64,000 nucleotides of DNA, taken from Epiperipatus broadwayi. Lineage: Eukaryota > Onychophora > Udeonychophora > Euonychophora > Peripatidae. The stretch's first letter is position 1, and each line of letters opens with the position of its first letter. The stretch lies in NCBI GenBank assembly GCA_028023455.1, contig JAQFVV010006309.1, forward strand, positions 1,134,511-1,198,510, given 5' to 3'. A program made the translations under genes and the position numbers. This document shows positions 13,128-27,399 of the stretch, piece after piece. The notes beneath the pieces were generated by a model, which had not been told where the DNA came from, did no database searches, and worked only from the letters and a program-made list of their open reading frames with translations.

Positions 13128-16100
13128 TCCCATAAAGCAAGAAAAAAACAGAAGGACCATTAATAGTTCAACAAACTAATACACACTTATTAAGACTTTA
13201 AACAAAATTATACACTAGTTTCAATGTCAACACTTTACACATAAATAATGAATATCATGTATGATGACAACTTTTTTCTACTTGTATAACATTAACCTGA
13301 ATAAATATTTTGAAAAATATATATATATTTATTTATACTGTAATGTTAATTTGTATTGCTGAACATAAGGGGAAAGCTTTTTTGTTATATATATGTCCAG
13401 AGGGAATTGAAAAGACTGCACTTACAAGATAGTACAAAATATAGCTTATAAACAAAGCGTGAGCTATATGGCATCGTGTATAGTAGATATCATAACTCCT
13501 CTTTATAAACAATTACCTTCACATATGCTATGCACAACCAAAAACATGCTCAGATAGCTAAACATTAGAATATTACAGATACAATAATAAAATTGATCAT
13601 TTTCAAGATAGCTCATTATTGCTTATCATCTTCATAACATTTTCTACATTATGTCTTTCCTAATGGTCTCATTGTTCTTAATAATGATCTTTTCATTATC
13701 AAAATATAAACAGATACAAACACTTATTTACATTCAATACAGATATATATACACTAAATAGAGAATATTATAATTATATCCACTTTCTTCATGTTAGTAT
13801 GTAATTTTCTTATTAAGCTAATTTTTTCAATTATTGTACCATAAAATAAACTGTTCATTAGAAATTTTTTATATATTTTATTTCGTTGTGAAAAGTTTCT
13901 TTTCTGTGTTTTTTTTTTTTTTTAGTTTGAAAGAGGTTTATTCTTTCTTTTTTATTATTTGTTTAAAGGTTTTTTTTCCCTTTCTTCTTTTATATCTTTT
14001 TATTAGCATTATTTTTTACCTAACAAACCCAAAAGAAAGAAAATTATAGCTAACAGATCTATAAAAGAAAATGTCAGCTTTGGATTGCTACTTCAAATGC
14101 ATTTAATGTGAACTTATTTTTATCGATGGTATGTCATTTATTTGTACAGCGACCATAAAAAAAAAGTATTCCATTGTGGCATATTAAAATGAAACTCAAA
14201 CACAAACTGGGATTTATATAACCTGGTGGGACAAACGGCAAACAAAAATGTAAAACTGAATAGACGTGAACTAATTGAATTATTTTACTTTCATTTCACC
14301 AAGTTTAATTGCAATTTATCATTTATAATCCATTAAGCTTTCATTTAAAATAAACTGTTTTTATATATATTAAGTACATATGTAATTGTCTCTAAACAAT
14401 AACTCAGAAGAATTTTTTATTTATTTATGTAGTCATCGCTTTATAAGATTTATAAAACCTAGTAACCTTACACATGTCATATTAAAAACTAAATATAAAA
14501 AGAAATGTTTTAAGATAAAAATAAAACCTTTTTGTGTTTTAAATCAAACAATTTAAATAAAAACAGGTATTGAAAACACATTTTTTTAAAGAATGGAAAA
14601 GAAGCATTATTAATATATTAGTCTAAAAAATATATATTTCTAGTAATAAATATTTATATTAAACAACATTTTACGTCATGCGATGATGTTGGTTGCCCAC
14701 TTACCTACTACATATGCAATTTGGTATGTTGGTAACTTTCGAAAAGTCCCAAACAGGCTTAGGGATTTTATTCAGGACTATCAAACATAAACAACCTAGA
14801 TAACCACTTAATAATTATTAGTAAATGGTAACTTTTTTTTTTTTTAGATAGAGCAAAGGTTTCCCAGTGACTAGATTGGTCTGATGAGCGACAATGTGGT
14901 CTTTATTATTAGTGAGGAAACTCTCATAGGCATTACACCTATGATTATTTTCATCAAAATCTCACAAGGAGGTTTGTATGGATGAATTAGCAATATAAAT
15001 ATCAAGTTATGTTTATACTACACACATACACAAAATGGCAAAACAGAGGGAAACATGGTTTTCATAAAACATGACTTCTACATTACTAATTAAAATTTCA
15101 AGAGTTTCAGTTATGTTTTTCATTATTTATGGTCAACCATTATTAAACACATTATAAAACTGATATTATCCACCAGCTGAGAATATCTTGATACAATAAT
15201 AACAAAGCACCAAATATTCAGCTTAAAAAATATAAGATAAGAGCAGCTCTCCAATTCTATTGGCATCTAATCTAAACTTGACTAATCATTGTTTACCAGA
15301 TACACATATTATCCTATCCTTAATATTTAAATCCCTATTCTTAGAACAGTTTTTAGATATTTGTTTTTATCAATGAGAACTGGGTTCAAATTTGGAAGGA
15401 ATTATTATTCTACATAAGCTGTTTCTTTGGTGATTTGTTGCTATTATTAAAATTTTCTGCCAATAGAACAAGGTGCCTACAATTAATAGAGAACTAAAGG
15501 TAATAAAATATATATAATTATTGAAGTGGATTCAGATGTATATAATTGTTGAAGTAAATTAATTTGGATTCAAAAATTAGGCTCATTAGAGTTTCACATT
15601 TTTAGCTTGATGGCTGCTGGATGCAAGTTTGAATTCAAGATTTTATTGATAAAAGTCAAAAACCAAAAACTGACCTGAGAATACTAAGAGTAGGGGTTCT
15701 ATATATATATTACAATTAGTCAAGCTTAGGCTAAATGGCACAGAGTAAAGAGCTACTACTTATATCTTAATATCTATTTGCTGACCAATATAAAAATATT
15801 TCTGTATTGGAATGTTATTAGTAATATTTATATAAGGTTATCAAAAAAAATAAAGAATTAATCAATTCACAATATGTGTTTATGAAATGTTTCAGAATTA
15901 TAATGAAATTTAAAATTGTTTTCCATAGGTGTGTGTATATATGTACATTTGCCATACAATAACATCTTATCTCAGACATGACAGTGTAATGTAATGTAAA
16001 AGAGAGAAAAAAAATATAAAAAATAATAAATAAAATATTTTTTTAATTCTCTCTCTTCAGTAATTTTATCTACTAGTTTTAATTTTGTTTTTAAAGTAAT

Positions 16101-18150
16101 AAGATAAATAATTTGTTTTTTCTCTCTTCAAAAATATATTGATTAGTTTAAATTTTTTAAAAAAATAATAATAATGAAAGATAAATATTTAAAATTTTTT
16201 ATACTGTTTATCATGCTTTTTTTCTCTTTATCTCTCTAAAGAAATTAAAGACATTTTATATAATTAAAAGATTATCTTGGGGTGTTTTTTTTTTGGCAAT
16301 TATGATAAAAAATAAATACAGAGGATTTTTTTTTATATAATTGGATTTTTTTTAATTATAAAGAAAAGTAGGAATTAACCAAATATTTTTTTGTAAAAAT
16401 ACACTCAATTGGTGAGGATTTAATGCTGTCATATTGGAGATAATATGGAATTTGGAGGGGATTAAGGATTGTTCCAAAACAATAAGGTAGGGGAAAATTA
16501 AAAGAGTACATCTCAGTGTTTTTGGAGAAATAGCCATTCTTGATTCAGCTATTAAAGAAATGAGTAGCAGCAGATAATCTGCAAAGAGAACAGTGAAAAA
16601 TAGTTTTATAATCTGAAGCAAGATGTATCTTGCTACTGGTTAAAAAAAAGTCTTTAAAATGGATTTTAGAAAAACCACGTGCTAAATTTTAGCTAAAACC
16701 TCAGCATCATTAAACCTCACTGTGCAATCTATTCAATATAGAAAAGTGAAAATTTTACAACACAAAAGAACGCAAAAGAAACAAAATCATACATTTACAA
16801 ATAAGTTTTAATATAAATAATAATAGGTAATAAGCCTTTGAAATATGTTTTTTATTTATTTGATGTTTTTCTTCAAAATTATATAAAAAAAAAGGATTTT
16901 AACTAATTAAACATTTTTCTTATCTGTTTTGTGAAATATTGTTTTTACATTTGATTACTAAGAAAGAAAGACTAAATCAGAAAATAAAGATTAATTAATG
17001 TAGTATAATAAAAATCAACTGGTTTTGCTATATGAAATATTTTTTTTGATGAAATATATAAGAATTGGAATTATCATATTCTTATATCTTTTCTCAATTT
17101 TCTTATTTATTAATTAAATATTAAAAAAATAATAGTATTAATATCTTTATTCCTCCAATTATATGTTCTGTGAATTGGAAGAGTGTGTGACTTGACTTTA
17201 TTATAGCATAGTATTTTAAGGGATTTGTACATTGTCCCAGTAAGACTATTTAAATTAAATTAGATTAAGCATATTAAGTTATACTTTCTCTTGTTCACAG
17301 TGATATTTCCTAGGGTCTTTGTGATATTGAGATAGCTTTAGCACATTAATGGTTAATTTATATGTGAGAGTTTAAGATTGTGCTTGGATATCTAGATAAT
17401 GTTCTGAATGGCACAAAAATTAAGATCACCTTTAAAGCTCATTCTCTATTTTATTTAGAGATTAGAAAATAGTTGGTAGATAACCTGTAAACTCATGGTA
17501 CCATATGTCCAGATCCTTCATAATTAGCATGCATTATTATTTTTTAAGATAGATATTTTAACCCTTAAGTATATGCCTGCAGGTAATTGTTTGTATATGA
17601 AGCCATAAGTTTGGCATTGGCTGAATAATGTATCTCTTTTAGATATAGTCACAAGGGATGAATATTGATTATTTATATTTAATGCTGGTAATGTAACATA
17701 ATTATTAATATAACTACTTATTTTTATTTTTTGTTAATTTCATGTTCCTTGTAATTTTTATTCTTTTTATATTTATCATTTTAAATTTGCTCATTGTTTT
17801 TAATTATTCAAAGAGGATGATGATGTTTGCTCATCTCCCCATTTTAACCTATTCACATCTATGCAAGATAAAAGTTAATAATTTTACATTTAAGTAATTT
17901 TGTTCGGATTTTACTTATTTATTTTGATATGTATTACTATTTAGTTAATCTTTTTATATATTGTCAATATAGATGAAAAAAATTATATAAGCAGTAATTA
18001 CAATCTTTTAAAGTCCCACAGACCTTCTACTCTTGCTATTTTTATTTATTTATTACGTGAATCTTAATTATTTATTTAATTATATGATTAAAGTCATCTA
18101 GAATTCCATTTCAGAAGGAGTGTCACTACTTTTTTAAAAAAATAATTTAT
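13128..18150. other. Mostly AT-rich non-coding stretch
   Basis: No recognised gene. At 13834-14049 a poly-pyrimidine stretch gives a Phe-rich frame of no value. At 14840-14990, after a T13 run, there is a less AT-rich block (gagcaaagg, gatgagcgacaa) that may be an old reverse-strand retroelement end. The minus-strand frame 16352-16621 (89 codons) has a mixed residue composition but no recognised family. Confidence 0.4.
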
Positions 18151-18170
18151 ATGTGGATATTTAATATATA

Positions 18171-18395
18171 AGGGATTCAAACTCAGACTTTCACACAACC
18201 CTCAACTCTCCAAGCCATCTCATATTGCTGACCCACCTGATCACACACATGTTGAAAAGATAAATAATCACCAATATACATATTTTGTGCTAAACTAACA
18301 CTCGTCAGTTGGTCCAGATTACCATCTCCTCACATATATACAATCAGTGTCCAGCTTTATATTAAGATAGCAAATTTTTATACTTTAATGGACAG
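18171..18395 (-). repeat. Repeat family R1 (reverse orientation)
   Basis: In reverse it carries the R1 landmarks: tttgctatcttaatata, cactgattgtatatatgtg, a gagatggtaatctgg block, gtgtgatcaggtgg, and the end agtttgaatccctt. It lacks much of the (GT)n expansion seen in the 30.4-kb copy. Confidence 0.8.
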
Positions 18396-19307
18396 GCTTC
18401 AAACTACTCCAACTCACATTTTCTAGGAAAGTTGATTTCTTTACTACAGTAACTTCTATTGCTGTTTAAAATAATAATCATATGATCGGTTTTGAAACTA
18501 ACTACATCAACATATTTTTATATATATCCAGGTACCTCTTCAAAACTTGAAATTTTTTGTTTTTTTTTAAATTACAAAGAGCTTGTTTCAGTTTATTAAG
18601 CAATATATTTTTGGTTAAATATGATGAGTAGATAGGATGGATATATCATTAAAAGTTATCTCAATTCTTTTACCATTATTCAAAGGATGAACAAAATATT
18701 CCTTGCATCTATTTGAAACATCATTGTCTCACACAAAAGCATGCTACCCATTAATTTAATAGAATATGATATTATTTCATAGGAAAATATATTACTTTGA
18801 ATAAACCAAAAATGATTAAAAGTTACAACATTAAACATCTGTATCTGGTTTACAGTTTTATGCATCAATCATTTTGAAAGACTTACTGCCAGATATTGAC
18901 TTTTGCCTTTAAATCCCTACATTTATTATAATATATTTATTTTATTATTCTTTAAAACTGAAAACGCAATATATTTCCTTTTAATCAAGCTACTAATAAT
19001 AAGATCACTGTCAGAAAACCCGGTATTATTCTCTTTTTAGTGACCCTCAATAGTACATTTTGTAGTATTATTTACTCTTCTTAAAAGAAATCCATGCCTG
19101 AGTAAAGTCGGAATTCTGAAATTTTCAATTAGTAATTTTAATGTTTCATAGGGCTGCTGAAATATGGCAAGAATTTTTTTATGAATACGATTGAAATATG
19201 ATTTATTTTTTAATGCAACTATTATTTTAACTTTGAAGCATACTACTATGATTCATACAAACAAACTGCACTCATAAATGCTCATAATTTATATATAGAC
19301 AAATATA

Positions 19308-19520
19308 ACCATTAGAAAACAGTAAACACTTAAACAATCCCAATATAAATAACAATCAAGAATTTCAAACTGTTGTCAAATCAACCTTCTTTTAGCAATA
19401 GAAGTGGAATCCCACCTTTATTAATGGTCCAATATATTTATGTAGACACTAAAGATTGCAACTTGACCACAGAGATTGAAACTATTGATAGAAAGTTTAA
19501 ATAAACCTCCTTAAACAGGT
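19308..19520 (+). repeat. Repeat family R2, copy 1 of a direct pair
   Basis: Begins accattagaaa and runs through acacttaaacaatccc, ataacaatcaagaattt, gtggaatcccacct, attaatgg and aaagattgcaacttgacc to tgaaactattgata and cctccttaaacagg. The next copy starts about 354 bp downstream in the same orientation. No coding capacity. Confidence 0.85.
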
Positions 19521-19661
19521 AAATATAACCTGTTCTGAATGCAGACTAATAAATAGTCAATTACAATATTATAAATTGCAATTATAAAATTCAAATTACA
19601 CCCAAAGTATTACTTATATAATGCATGTAATAATGCTCAAGGTTAAATCAGTATATATGTA

Positions 19662-19850
19662 ACCATTAGAAACCAGTCAACACTTAGACAATCCTAATAT
19701 AGATAACAATCAAGAATTTAAACTATTATCAATCAATTTTATTTTAGCAATAAGGTGGAATCCCACCTCTATTAATGGTTTCATATGTTTATATAGACAT
19801 GAAAGATTGCAACTTGACCACAGAAATTGAAACTATTGATATAAAAATGT
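19662..19850 (+). repeat. Repeat family R2, copy 2 of a direct pair
   Basis: Same order of blocks as the copy at 19308, including accagtcaacacttagac, gtggaatcccacct and gattgcaacttgaccac. The central GTTGTCAAGGCAACC region is shortened compared with the 31-kb and 53-kb copies. Confidence 0.85.
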
Positions 19851-22800
19851 TTCCGGTGCATATATATAAATTGTATTTTTTGAGCATAAATATAAACAAG
19901 TTTTTTTACCTTAATAAAGTATTTGTCTATAGTTATGTGTTCTGAGAAAATTCAATTCACTTCATTTTGGTCAATATTAAAATCTCCAGAATAAAAATTT
20001 GGTATTTTAATAGTATGAATAAGCTACAAACATACATTATCAATGTGCATGAGTTTAATTATATGCTATCCAATATATATATATAAACAAACAAAAAACA
20101 GTATTTGTAAATGTATTCTGATGACAGTAAGACATTTTACTGTTTATTTTAAGTTCAATAAAATGCAGTATATGTAAATGTGTTAGCTCAATTTATTATT
20201 AATTATTGTAATTTAGATATATAGAGGTGTTACTTGAAAAAAGTTTAAAAATGAATTAATGTGAAGCAAGATATACAAATTTTCTCAAGTGGGATTTTTA
20301 TATATCTAATGTAATCAGATAAGCATACTTCCAATATCTTCTAGTGATATCATAATTATAATGATGCATCTATGTAGTATAGGTTAGAATATTTTTTTAA
20401 AATTACTTTATTTGTGCTAAAATATTAATTTATATGTGCTATGAGGCATATAGCAATCTATTTCAATTTATAATTTATTTTAAAAATACTGTAGTTGGCA
20501 TACATGAATCATATTCAAATTTTTTTATTTTTTTTTTATATAGGTTTGTATTTTATAAGCACACATCCATTTATAAACATCCATGTGCAAAATAAATTCA
20601 AGTCAATTTTTTTTTAGTTTTAAAACGATAAAAGAACTCAAAATATTAAATTTATTTCAACTAAATCTGTTTTAGAATTTATGTTATAGAAACAAAGCTT
20701 AATTAAATGATAAACCATAAAACTTATGCTCAATTAGCTTGTACTATTATCAATATTGTTAAGCTTTGTTCCAGGTTTTAAAAATGGCAATTAAATATAT
20801 TTTAGGGATTAAGATGGCTAGATGTCATCTATAAACATGTGAACATGTTTAATTAAAGAATTGTATAAACAAATAGGCTGGTTTAATTAAAGAATTTTGT
20901 AAAAAAAGATAATTAAGTTCATTACTGGATTGATCACATGACCTTATTAATTAAAGAAAAATAATATTTTGCAAAACTAGGAGACATAAAAAGGCCAATT
21001 CAGAAAACATTTTTATGCATCTTATTTTGGTCTTTGATTTTCACTGCTTAACATGATATATACTGAACCTTTACCAGGCTGAACTAAAAAGGATGTGCTG
21101 CTAACTACCACATAAACAAACTTCCTCTAACATTTATCCCATAATCTTCAACTCTGCTTGCTGACTTTGATCCAACACCATACCATCAATAATAAAAAAT
21201 TTCATACTAAATCTACCTGAAGGCATATCTGACTGTGACCAAATTGGAACAGTAAATAGAAAGTCTTTACATAAACCACTAGAGTCTATTCAGCAACATA
21301 TGTACATACATGGACATCTATTTTTTTAGAAAAATAATTTATTCTCAGCCATGTTTTGGGACTAAAAATAACAATTTGAACTATTTTATAAACTTTTAAA
21401 CTTATATTATCAACAAACCAGTTATATTCATAATTTATTTTAGATTATTTATATATTTTATATTAACATTTAAATATATATATATATAGTTTATACTGAA
21501 CTGAATGTAATTAGAAGGAATTTGAACTAGTCTGTATAATTATTTGTCTTTTGTATTAACTTATTTCAGTATTCAGCTATTATAATATTTGATTTTCATC
21601 AATAGGTTTTTGAATATTTAAATCTTTTATTTTTGAAGATGCTATAATGGTTTTTTTAAGTAACTGAATAAAAGAAATCATTTTGTTTCTTAAATTTTTT
21701 TCTCTCTTATAAAAGTTTTTAAAAATCATTCTGCAATTTAGTTTTAAGTCAATATTTCTCCTAAAAAAGTGTTTAAAAAACAAAGTTTTAAAAAAGAAGT
21801 ATAAGATTTAGTTATATTTTTAATAGTTTAATTTTATTATAATTAGAATTTGTGTCTCTCTGAAGATATTCAAAAATCATTAATGTTAAGTAAAAATGTG
21901 TGTGTGTTTAATGCAATGTATGCATAGATATATAAATTATTTATTGTGCAAGTTTGCTCTATTTACTTCATTTGCTTCACATGACTCTGAAGTTAAAAAT
22001 TGATGTATATGAGTATGCATTTTCATTTAGTGATCCTTAGATATTCTATCTATCATACTCAAATAGATATTTTTCTGTGATAATATATTTTATCTTTTAA
22101 CTTATTAAAAAAAAAAATTTAACTTGCTAAAGACAGCAAAAACACTCCAAAGACAATGATGCCCTTAACATTAAATTTCATTTTTCATTTGTAAAACTAT
22201 CAAGGTATTACATTTGATTTATATTGTCAAGTAGATAATAATGAAGATGTTGAGCAAAGTATTTTGGATTACATTGTAATTATTATCAACTGAATTTATA
22301 AAGACAAGAAACAGATATTATATAATATTCCAGGAAGTGTGATCAATATTAACAGATTTCCTATTTATTATAGAATCTTTAAGTTGTTAATAAGAATGAC
22401 TACTTTAATTTTTTTCTATGATATCTTTCTGCATGTAATAGTGTTTTGTAATCTCAGTTGATGATAAATTTTAAATTACAAGATTTTTCATAATGGAAGA
22501 ATATTGAAGCAATATTAAACTGATTATTTGCATAATTTTTTACTTGGGCATAAAGTTGTTGGTGTTCACTTAATATTTTTGTATAGCTCATAATGATTCA
22601 CTAATGTACATTGGTGAATAAAAATGGATTTAGAAAAAAGATTAAAGATTAAATGAACTGATTATCAACTATTCTATATCTATATAAAAATGCTACAATC
22701 AATCAATCTAATATAGCTTCACATTTTTTTCATCATAAAATATCTTGTAAAATTAACAATTTATCTTCAGTTCAGATTACACAAGAATATTACATGAAGA

Positions 22801-23030
22801 AATACATCATTGAATAAAAAAATTGAAGAAGTGATTCATATATATCAATTTAAAGATTATATAACAAATAGGCAATCCGCTACACAATTCCTGGAAAATC
22901 TTGTGATATCTGGAATTTGTCAGCATAAATTCAGTTAATAATTCTTACAATATAATTCAAAGTACTTCTTATAACATCTATATTCTACTGTTTACTTTTT
23001 ATTATAATTTAAAATTGTATATGTTGTAAT
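19851..23030. other. AT-rich non-coding stretch
   Basis: No coding gene recognised. At 20983-21010 a cataaaaaggccaattcag sequence resembles a core promoter next to a CCAAT motif, and the following 300 bp are less AT-rich; this could be the edge of an unrecognised LTR or transcript. The minus-strand frame 21580-21783 is Lys/Asn/Ile-rich and unsupported. Confidence 0.35.
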
Positions 23031-23038
23031 ATATACAT

Positions 23039-23140
23039 GTATAATCTTGTAATTGAATATTAATAAATACAGTAACTAATTGAATACTAATAAATACAGG
23101 TTACTATATTTATTAATATTCAATTACAAGATTATATATA
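23039..23140. repeat. Short palindrome with one extra direct copy
   Basis: The left arm (about 23039-23075, aatcttgtaattgaatat..., ending agtaac) is almost perfectly complementary to 23098-23138. A second direct partial copy (aattgaatactaataaatac) sits between them at about 23078-23098. Two direct units plus one inverted unit is the same layout as the larger element at 37.6 kb. It lies 55 bp left of the LTR element. Confidence 0.85.
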
Positions 23141-23192
23141 TAACTTTGAAGAAATACAGACATTGAATAAGAATATCATTATATATATATAT

Positions 23193-24970
23193 TGAAATAG
23201 TATATTCCTTTGAAATATATTTCATTGCTTTATAAATTAAATAAATATATAGAAAGAAATTTTATTAATTTAAAAAAGTGTGACATCAATGATATTTTAA
23301 AATATTGAGTTATTATTACTAATTTAAAGGCATTGTATGTTTTTTATAAATAAAAATTGATTTTATTAAATAATAATATAAAAAAATTCAAATGATTAAT
23401 TTTAAAATATTAATTTTAAAGAATTGACAATTAGTTTTAAATAATTTAAATATTGATTGTATATTTATTTACTGTTCTATTGATAAGTATCCAAGAATGA
23501 TTTCTTATCAAGAAAACTGGTTGATTATGTGAAGAAAATTGGTTGCTGAATTTAAACATTAGATTTTAAACTCTCAAAATGAACTTGCAAATAAGTAGTT
23601 TTTGTCCCAAGAATTTGGAAATCGAAACTCAAATGGATAATCGACTTTTTTATATTTTCATATATCATAAATAGGATTACTTCATAATCATCATCAGCTG
23701 TAAAAATCATAATTTTTTCTATATATTTATTTAGGTCTATCTTCAATATTTCAAGTGAAGTGCCATAATAATCAGATTGTTCGCTATATTTATAATTTTT
23801 TAGGAAAACATTTAAGTTTATTTACTGGTAAATGAGTTAAAAACCAGTTTAGAAGACTCTATTAAATATTTTTAAATTTATGATAAATGGGTTTTTATAT
23901 AAATAATTTTATGCTGATATTAATTATTTTAAATTGTCAATTTTTAAATATTGGATTGATCACTATGTGCATAATTATTAAAGATATATGCAAATAATAT
24001 TTTCAAAATGTTTTAAATATAATGTTCAAAAATAATATAGATGTAATAAATGATAGTTTATTTTATTTTATACATGTCACATTTTAGTACAGATTGTGAA
24101 ATATATAATCTATGTTATTTAATGATATTTATAATTTTAAATAATGATTGTTTAAATGGTAATAAATATTTACTTTATACATATATAAGATTTGACTGAT
24201 ACTGTATGTATTGGCAACTGAAATATTATTGACATGTTTAACTTGATATTATTGGTTAGTTCCAATTATAAATTCCTATGATTTCATTTTATAATTTCAT
24301 TTTTGTAGTGAATACTTTCTTAAGCATGGGTAATGTTTATATCTTTAAAAAATATGGAAATGAAGATTATTTAAATATTTTATATGTAAAGTTTTAAGAG
24401 TTGTTATTTTTATGCTATTATCTAGAGTATTGTAATAAAGAGTTAAGCTTTTATATAACAAGAATTTCACCCATTGCTTAATTTTATAGCTCATGGTGTA
24501 TAGATTGCTTCAATACTAAGTATTGAGATTTAGGATAGCTTGGTTTGTTTTGGCAATGTCTCAGATTGTTGATCATACATGTGTTTGTTGATTTTGATGT
24601 ATTAATTTAGATGTTGGTAATTATTACAATGGCATTATTGTTATTTTATTTTTTAAATAAATTATTTTGTTTAATAATAAATTATTTTGTTTCTTTTATT
24701 ATTCCATTACTTGAATTATAAAATATGGAATACTTATATGCCAAATAAATAGATTTCCAGATGTAACTCATGCTGGGTAAATTTATCTTTTATTTTAAGC
24801 TTTATTATGAGTTGAAATAGTTTCATTTTGTAATTCATAACTTCCCAATATTTGTTTGTAATCGTGACTTTACTAATAAAGTTAACTTCTTTCTTTTGTA
24901 TTTTCTTATATTAATTATCAATATTAATTTACAATTGGTCATTGGAAAGAAGTCTAGATTTATTATCTAG
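23193..24970 (+). mobile_element. 5' LTR of a gypsy-type retrotransposon (about 1.78 kb)
   Basis: A direct repeat of 28363-30110, similar along the whole length with small indels (roughly 85 percent by eye in good stretches). It starts near TGAAATAGTATATTCC and ends near agtctagatttattat. Shared landmarks include agagttaagcttttatataac at about 24441 against 29640, and gattgttgatcatacatgtg at about 24566 against 29766. The base after the end opens TGGTGC, a possible start of a primer binding site. The LTR-LTR divergence marks an old insertion. These LTRs are unusually long relative to the interior. Confidence 0.88.
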
Positions 24971-24990
24971 TGGTGCTTTCTAATAAAGTT
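24971..24990 (+). promoter_or_regulatory. Possible primer binding site (TGGTGC...)
   Basis: LTR elements carry a site starting TGG, complementary to a tRNA 3' end, just inside the 5' LTR. TGGTGC would fit a tRNA ending GCACCA, such as a tRNA-Gly, but the match beyond six bases is not convincing. Confidence 0.25.
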
Positions 24991-25841
24991 ATATATGGAA
25001 CTATTTATCCATTACAGAGGGATATATTCTTTTTGGTGATCCAATTCATTGGGGCTTTAGTAAACTTATATTCTGAGATAGAGAAATATTTTTTTTTATT
25101 TTGACAGTCTAATTCACAGGGCTTAAATAGTTATTTGTATTTTTGTTATCATTTCGGCCATATAACTTTTGCAGCTATTATGAACTCGTACTTGAAAATA
25201 AGAATAGTATTTTTGTTTAAGATTTGGCATTTTACTTTTAGGGATTTTGATAAAGTTATATCATCCAAAGATAATATTAGCATGTTTTTATATCTTGTTT
25301 ATTTTTCATATGATATGCTCTTATTTATTAGAGATTTTTTTTATTTGCATTAATGCATAAAGCTTGATAATATAAAGTACTCTAAAGTATTTAAAAATAT
25401 AGGATTTTTTTTCACTTTGACTTATCCAGTATTTGAGGCCCGAAAAATTTTACTTATTGGTTTTAATAAGTTATGTTTTTATCTTTAATTAGAAAGAAGT
25501 AAAGCATCTTGAAGTATTGAAGAATATAATCTTTTTATATAAATTTTGGCTTCCCAATTTGATGAATTTAAAAGAAAAAGAAAAACTTTGAGATAGTTAA
25601 TACAATTTAATGATTTTTTTAATTTTAAAAGATATAAGTTTGAATATTGTGGAGACATATATATATATCAGTTTTTATTATAAAATACATTTTGTGTTAA
25701 TTTAAAATTTTAAAATTAAGCAGAAAAGTAAAATTTTAGTTGATAGCTTTAATGAAAATAGAATGAAGAAAATTTATTTGGGTTTGGTTTTATTCTTGGG
25801 AGTAACCTAATTAATATTTCAATTATTTATATTAATGTAAT

Positions 25842-26402
25842 ATGGACATAGAGAAGAAGATAGTGATCAAGAAAAGGTAGCTAGTAATATTAGTCCTGAG
25901 CCACAAGTTGAAGTAGTAGAATCAGAAATCCTTACATAACCTTTAAGAGACCTCAGATTGTAATTAGGGAAAATAAACCTATAAAAATAATTGAGAAAAA
26001 GAAGATTATGGTATGTTTAATATGGAAATATTTAGTAAAATGTTGCAAAGAATAAAGCAAAAAATGAATTAAAGTATGAGTCAAATGATTGAAAATTTGC
26101 AGCAGAAAATGGATGAGAATAAGAATCAAATGAATGAAAATATACAAAGAATGGATCAAATAAATGAAAATTTGCTGCAAAATCAACAGAGAATGAAGAA
26201 AATGAATGAAAACCCACAACAGAAAATGGATAAAAATCAGAGAATAGTGATGAAAAGTTTTAAAGCAATAAAAAAAGAAATAGGAAAAGTTCAATATGAA
26301 ATGAAAGAACATTTAGAGGACTCTAGGATAGAATTAAGTGATAAAGTAGAAGAAGAAATAAAGATAGTACTGAAGTATTTGAAGAAAAAGAAGTTAAAAT
26401 AG
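25842..26402 (+). pseudogene. N-terminal coiled-coil region of the LTR element's gag
   Basis: After an acidic, stop-interrupted lead (from about 25842), the open frame 26076-26402 encodes a repetitive Met/Asn/Gln/Lys-rich helix with repeats of the type MDENKNQMNENIQ, predicted to be a coiled coil, then a Lys-rich end. It sits between the two LTRs and upstream of the capsid-like segment in the same orientation, so it is most likely the N-terminal part of gag. Stops before 26076 and after 26402 break it. The antisense Phe/His-rich frames here are shadows of this repeat. Homology is inferred from context only. Confidence 0.55.
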
Positions 26403-26774
26403 ACATTTCTTTAGAAGAAATGGTTGGTAGTATAAATCTAATTAAAGAGTCTAAATTAATATAGTTTTTGTTGATGAATATAAACTTGAGGTAAGTAGTA
26501 TAAAATCAGGTAAAGATAATTTAGTTAGTACAGGAGAATTCAAAATTGATGATAAGATGGAAAGCTTTTGTGAAATTGATGTAATAATATTGAAGAATCT
26601 ACATTATATGTAGGAATTGATAAATGTATATTTGATAATAAATTTATAAAAGAATATATGATTAATAATTTAATCATAGATATTTATGATGTAAATATGA
26701 ATAATGTTTGTTTAGAACCCATAGGTACAAATCTTAATAAGTCAACTAATTTCCAAAAGCATCCAAATAAGAAC

Positions 26775-27245
26775 TTTTAGAGGATATGTTGGTGAAAGTC
26801 CTTTGACACATTTAGAAAATTTAGAGGAACTTTTCTAATTTTATCAATGCAAACCTGAAGAAAAAATAGCAGTGGCTTCTAATCATTTGCATGGTAGAGC
26901 TAAGGAGTGATGGCATGCTTTAGGTAATAAATCATGCATGTTTCAAGATTAATGTAATGCAATTTTGAGAAGTTTTTGGGGTAAAGAAAGACAAGATGGT
27001 ATTATGCATCAGATTTCTCAGGAAAAATATTCTCTTGTTCTTGGTGAAACTTATATCCAATTTTTCTTCAAACAAGTTTCGAAGTTATGTTCTCTTACTA
27101 TATTTACCTTTATCAGAAGAACAAATTATTAGAATACTCAGACATAATTATCCAGTAAACATACAAGTTATATTAGGAGATAGTAAAAATAATATTGATG
27201 AGATGGCTGAATACATCCAAAGATTTCAGTAGTGGATGGAAAGAA
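26775..27245 (+). pseudogene. Ty3/gypsy gag (capsid-like) remnant
   Basis: Stop-interrupted translation shows the retrotransposon capsid pattern: FRGYVGESPLTHLENLEELF, then HLHGRAKE with W and ALG after a stop, then a segment ending LRSFWGKERQDG. The open frame 26996-27232 continues in shifted frames with residues RILRHNYPVN and a C-terminal AEYIQRFQ, the usual capsid end. At least two frameshifts and several stops, mostly of the W-to-TGA type, break it. Gag polyproteins of this class form the particle that packages the element's RNA. No protease, RT or integrase follows before the 3' LTR. Confidence 0.75.
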
Positions 27246-27399
27246 AATATAGATAAGGTCAGAAGATATCCAATAAGACCAATATTCCAGTAGATATAAA
27301 AGTCTGAAAGATAGTATTAGTCATTCATAAAACCAGAGAAGATTAACTCAAAAAGACTCACAAATAAGTCATTCCCAGCCAGTAATATAAATACTCTAC

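Noticed and set aside
13834-14049. A Phe-rich membrane protein
   Set aside because: The frame is a poly-T/pyrimidine tract; residue content reflects composition only.
16352-16621. An 89-codon minus-strand gene
   Set aside because: Residue composition is mixed enough to notice, but there is no recognised motif, no second copy and no supporting signal around it.
25953-26312. Antisense Phe/His-rich open frames
   Set aside because: They are the mirror image of the Met/Asn/Gln/Lys repeats in the gag coiled-coil region.
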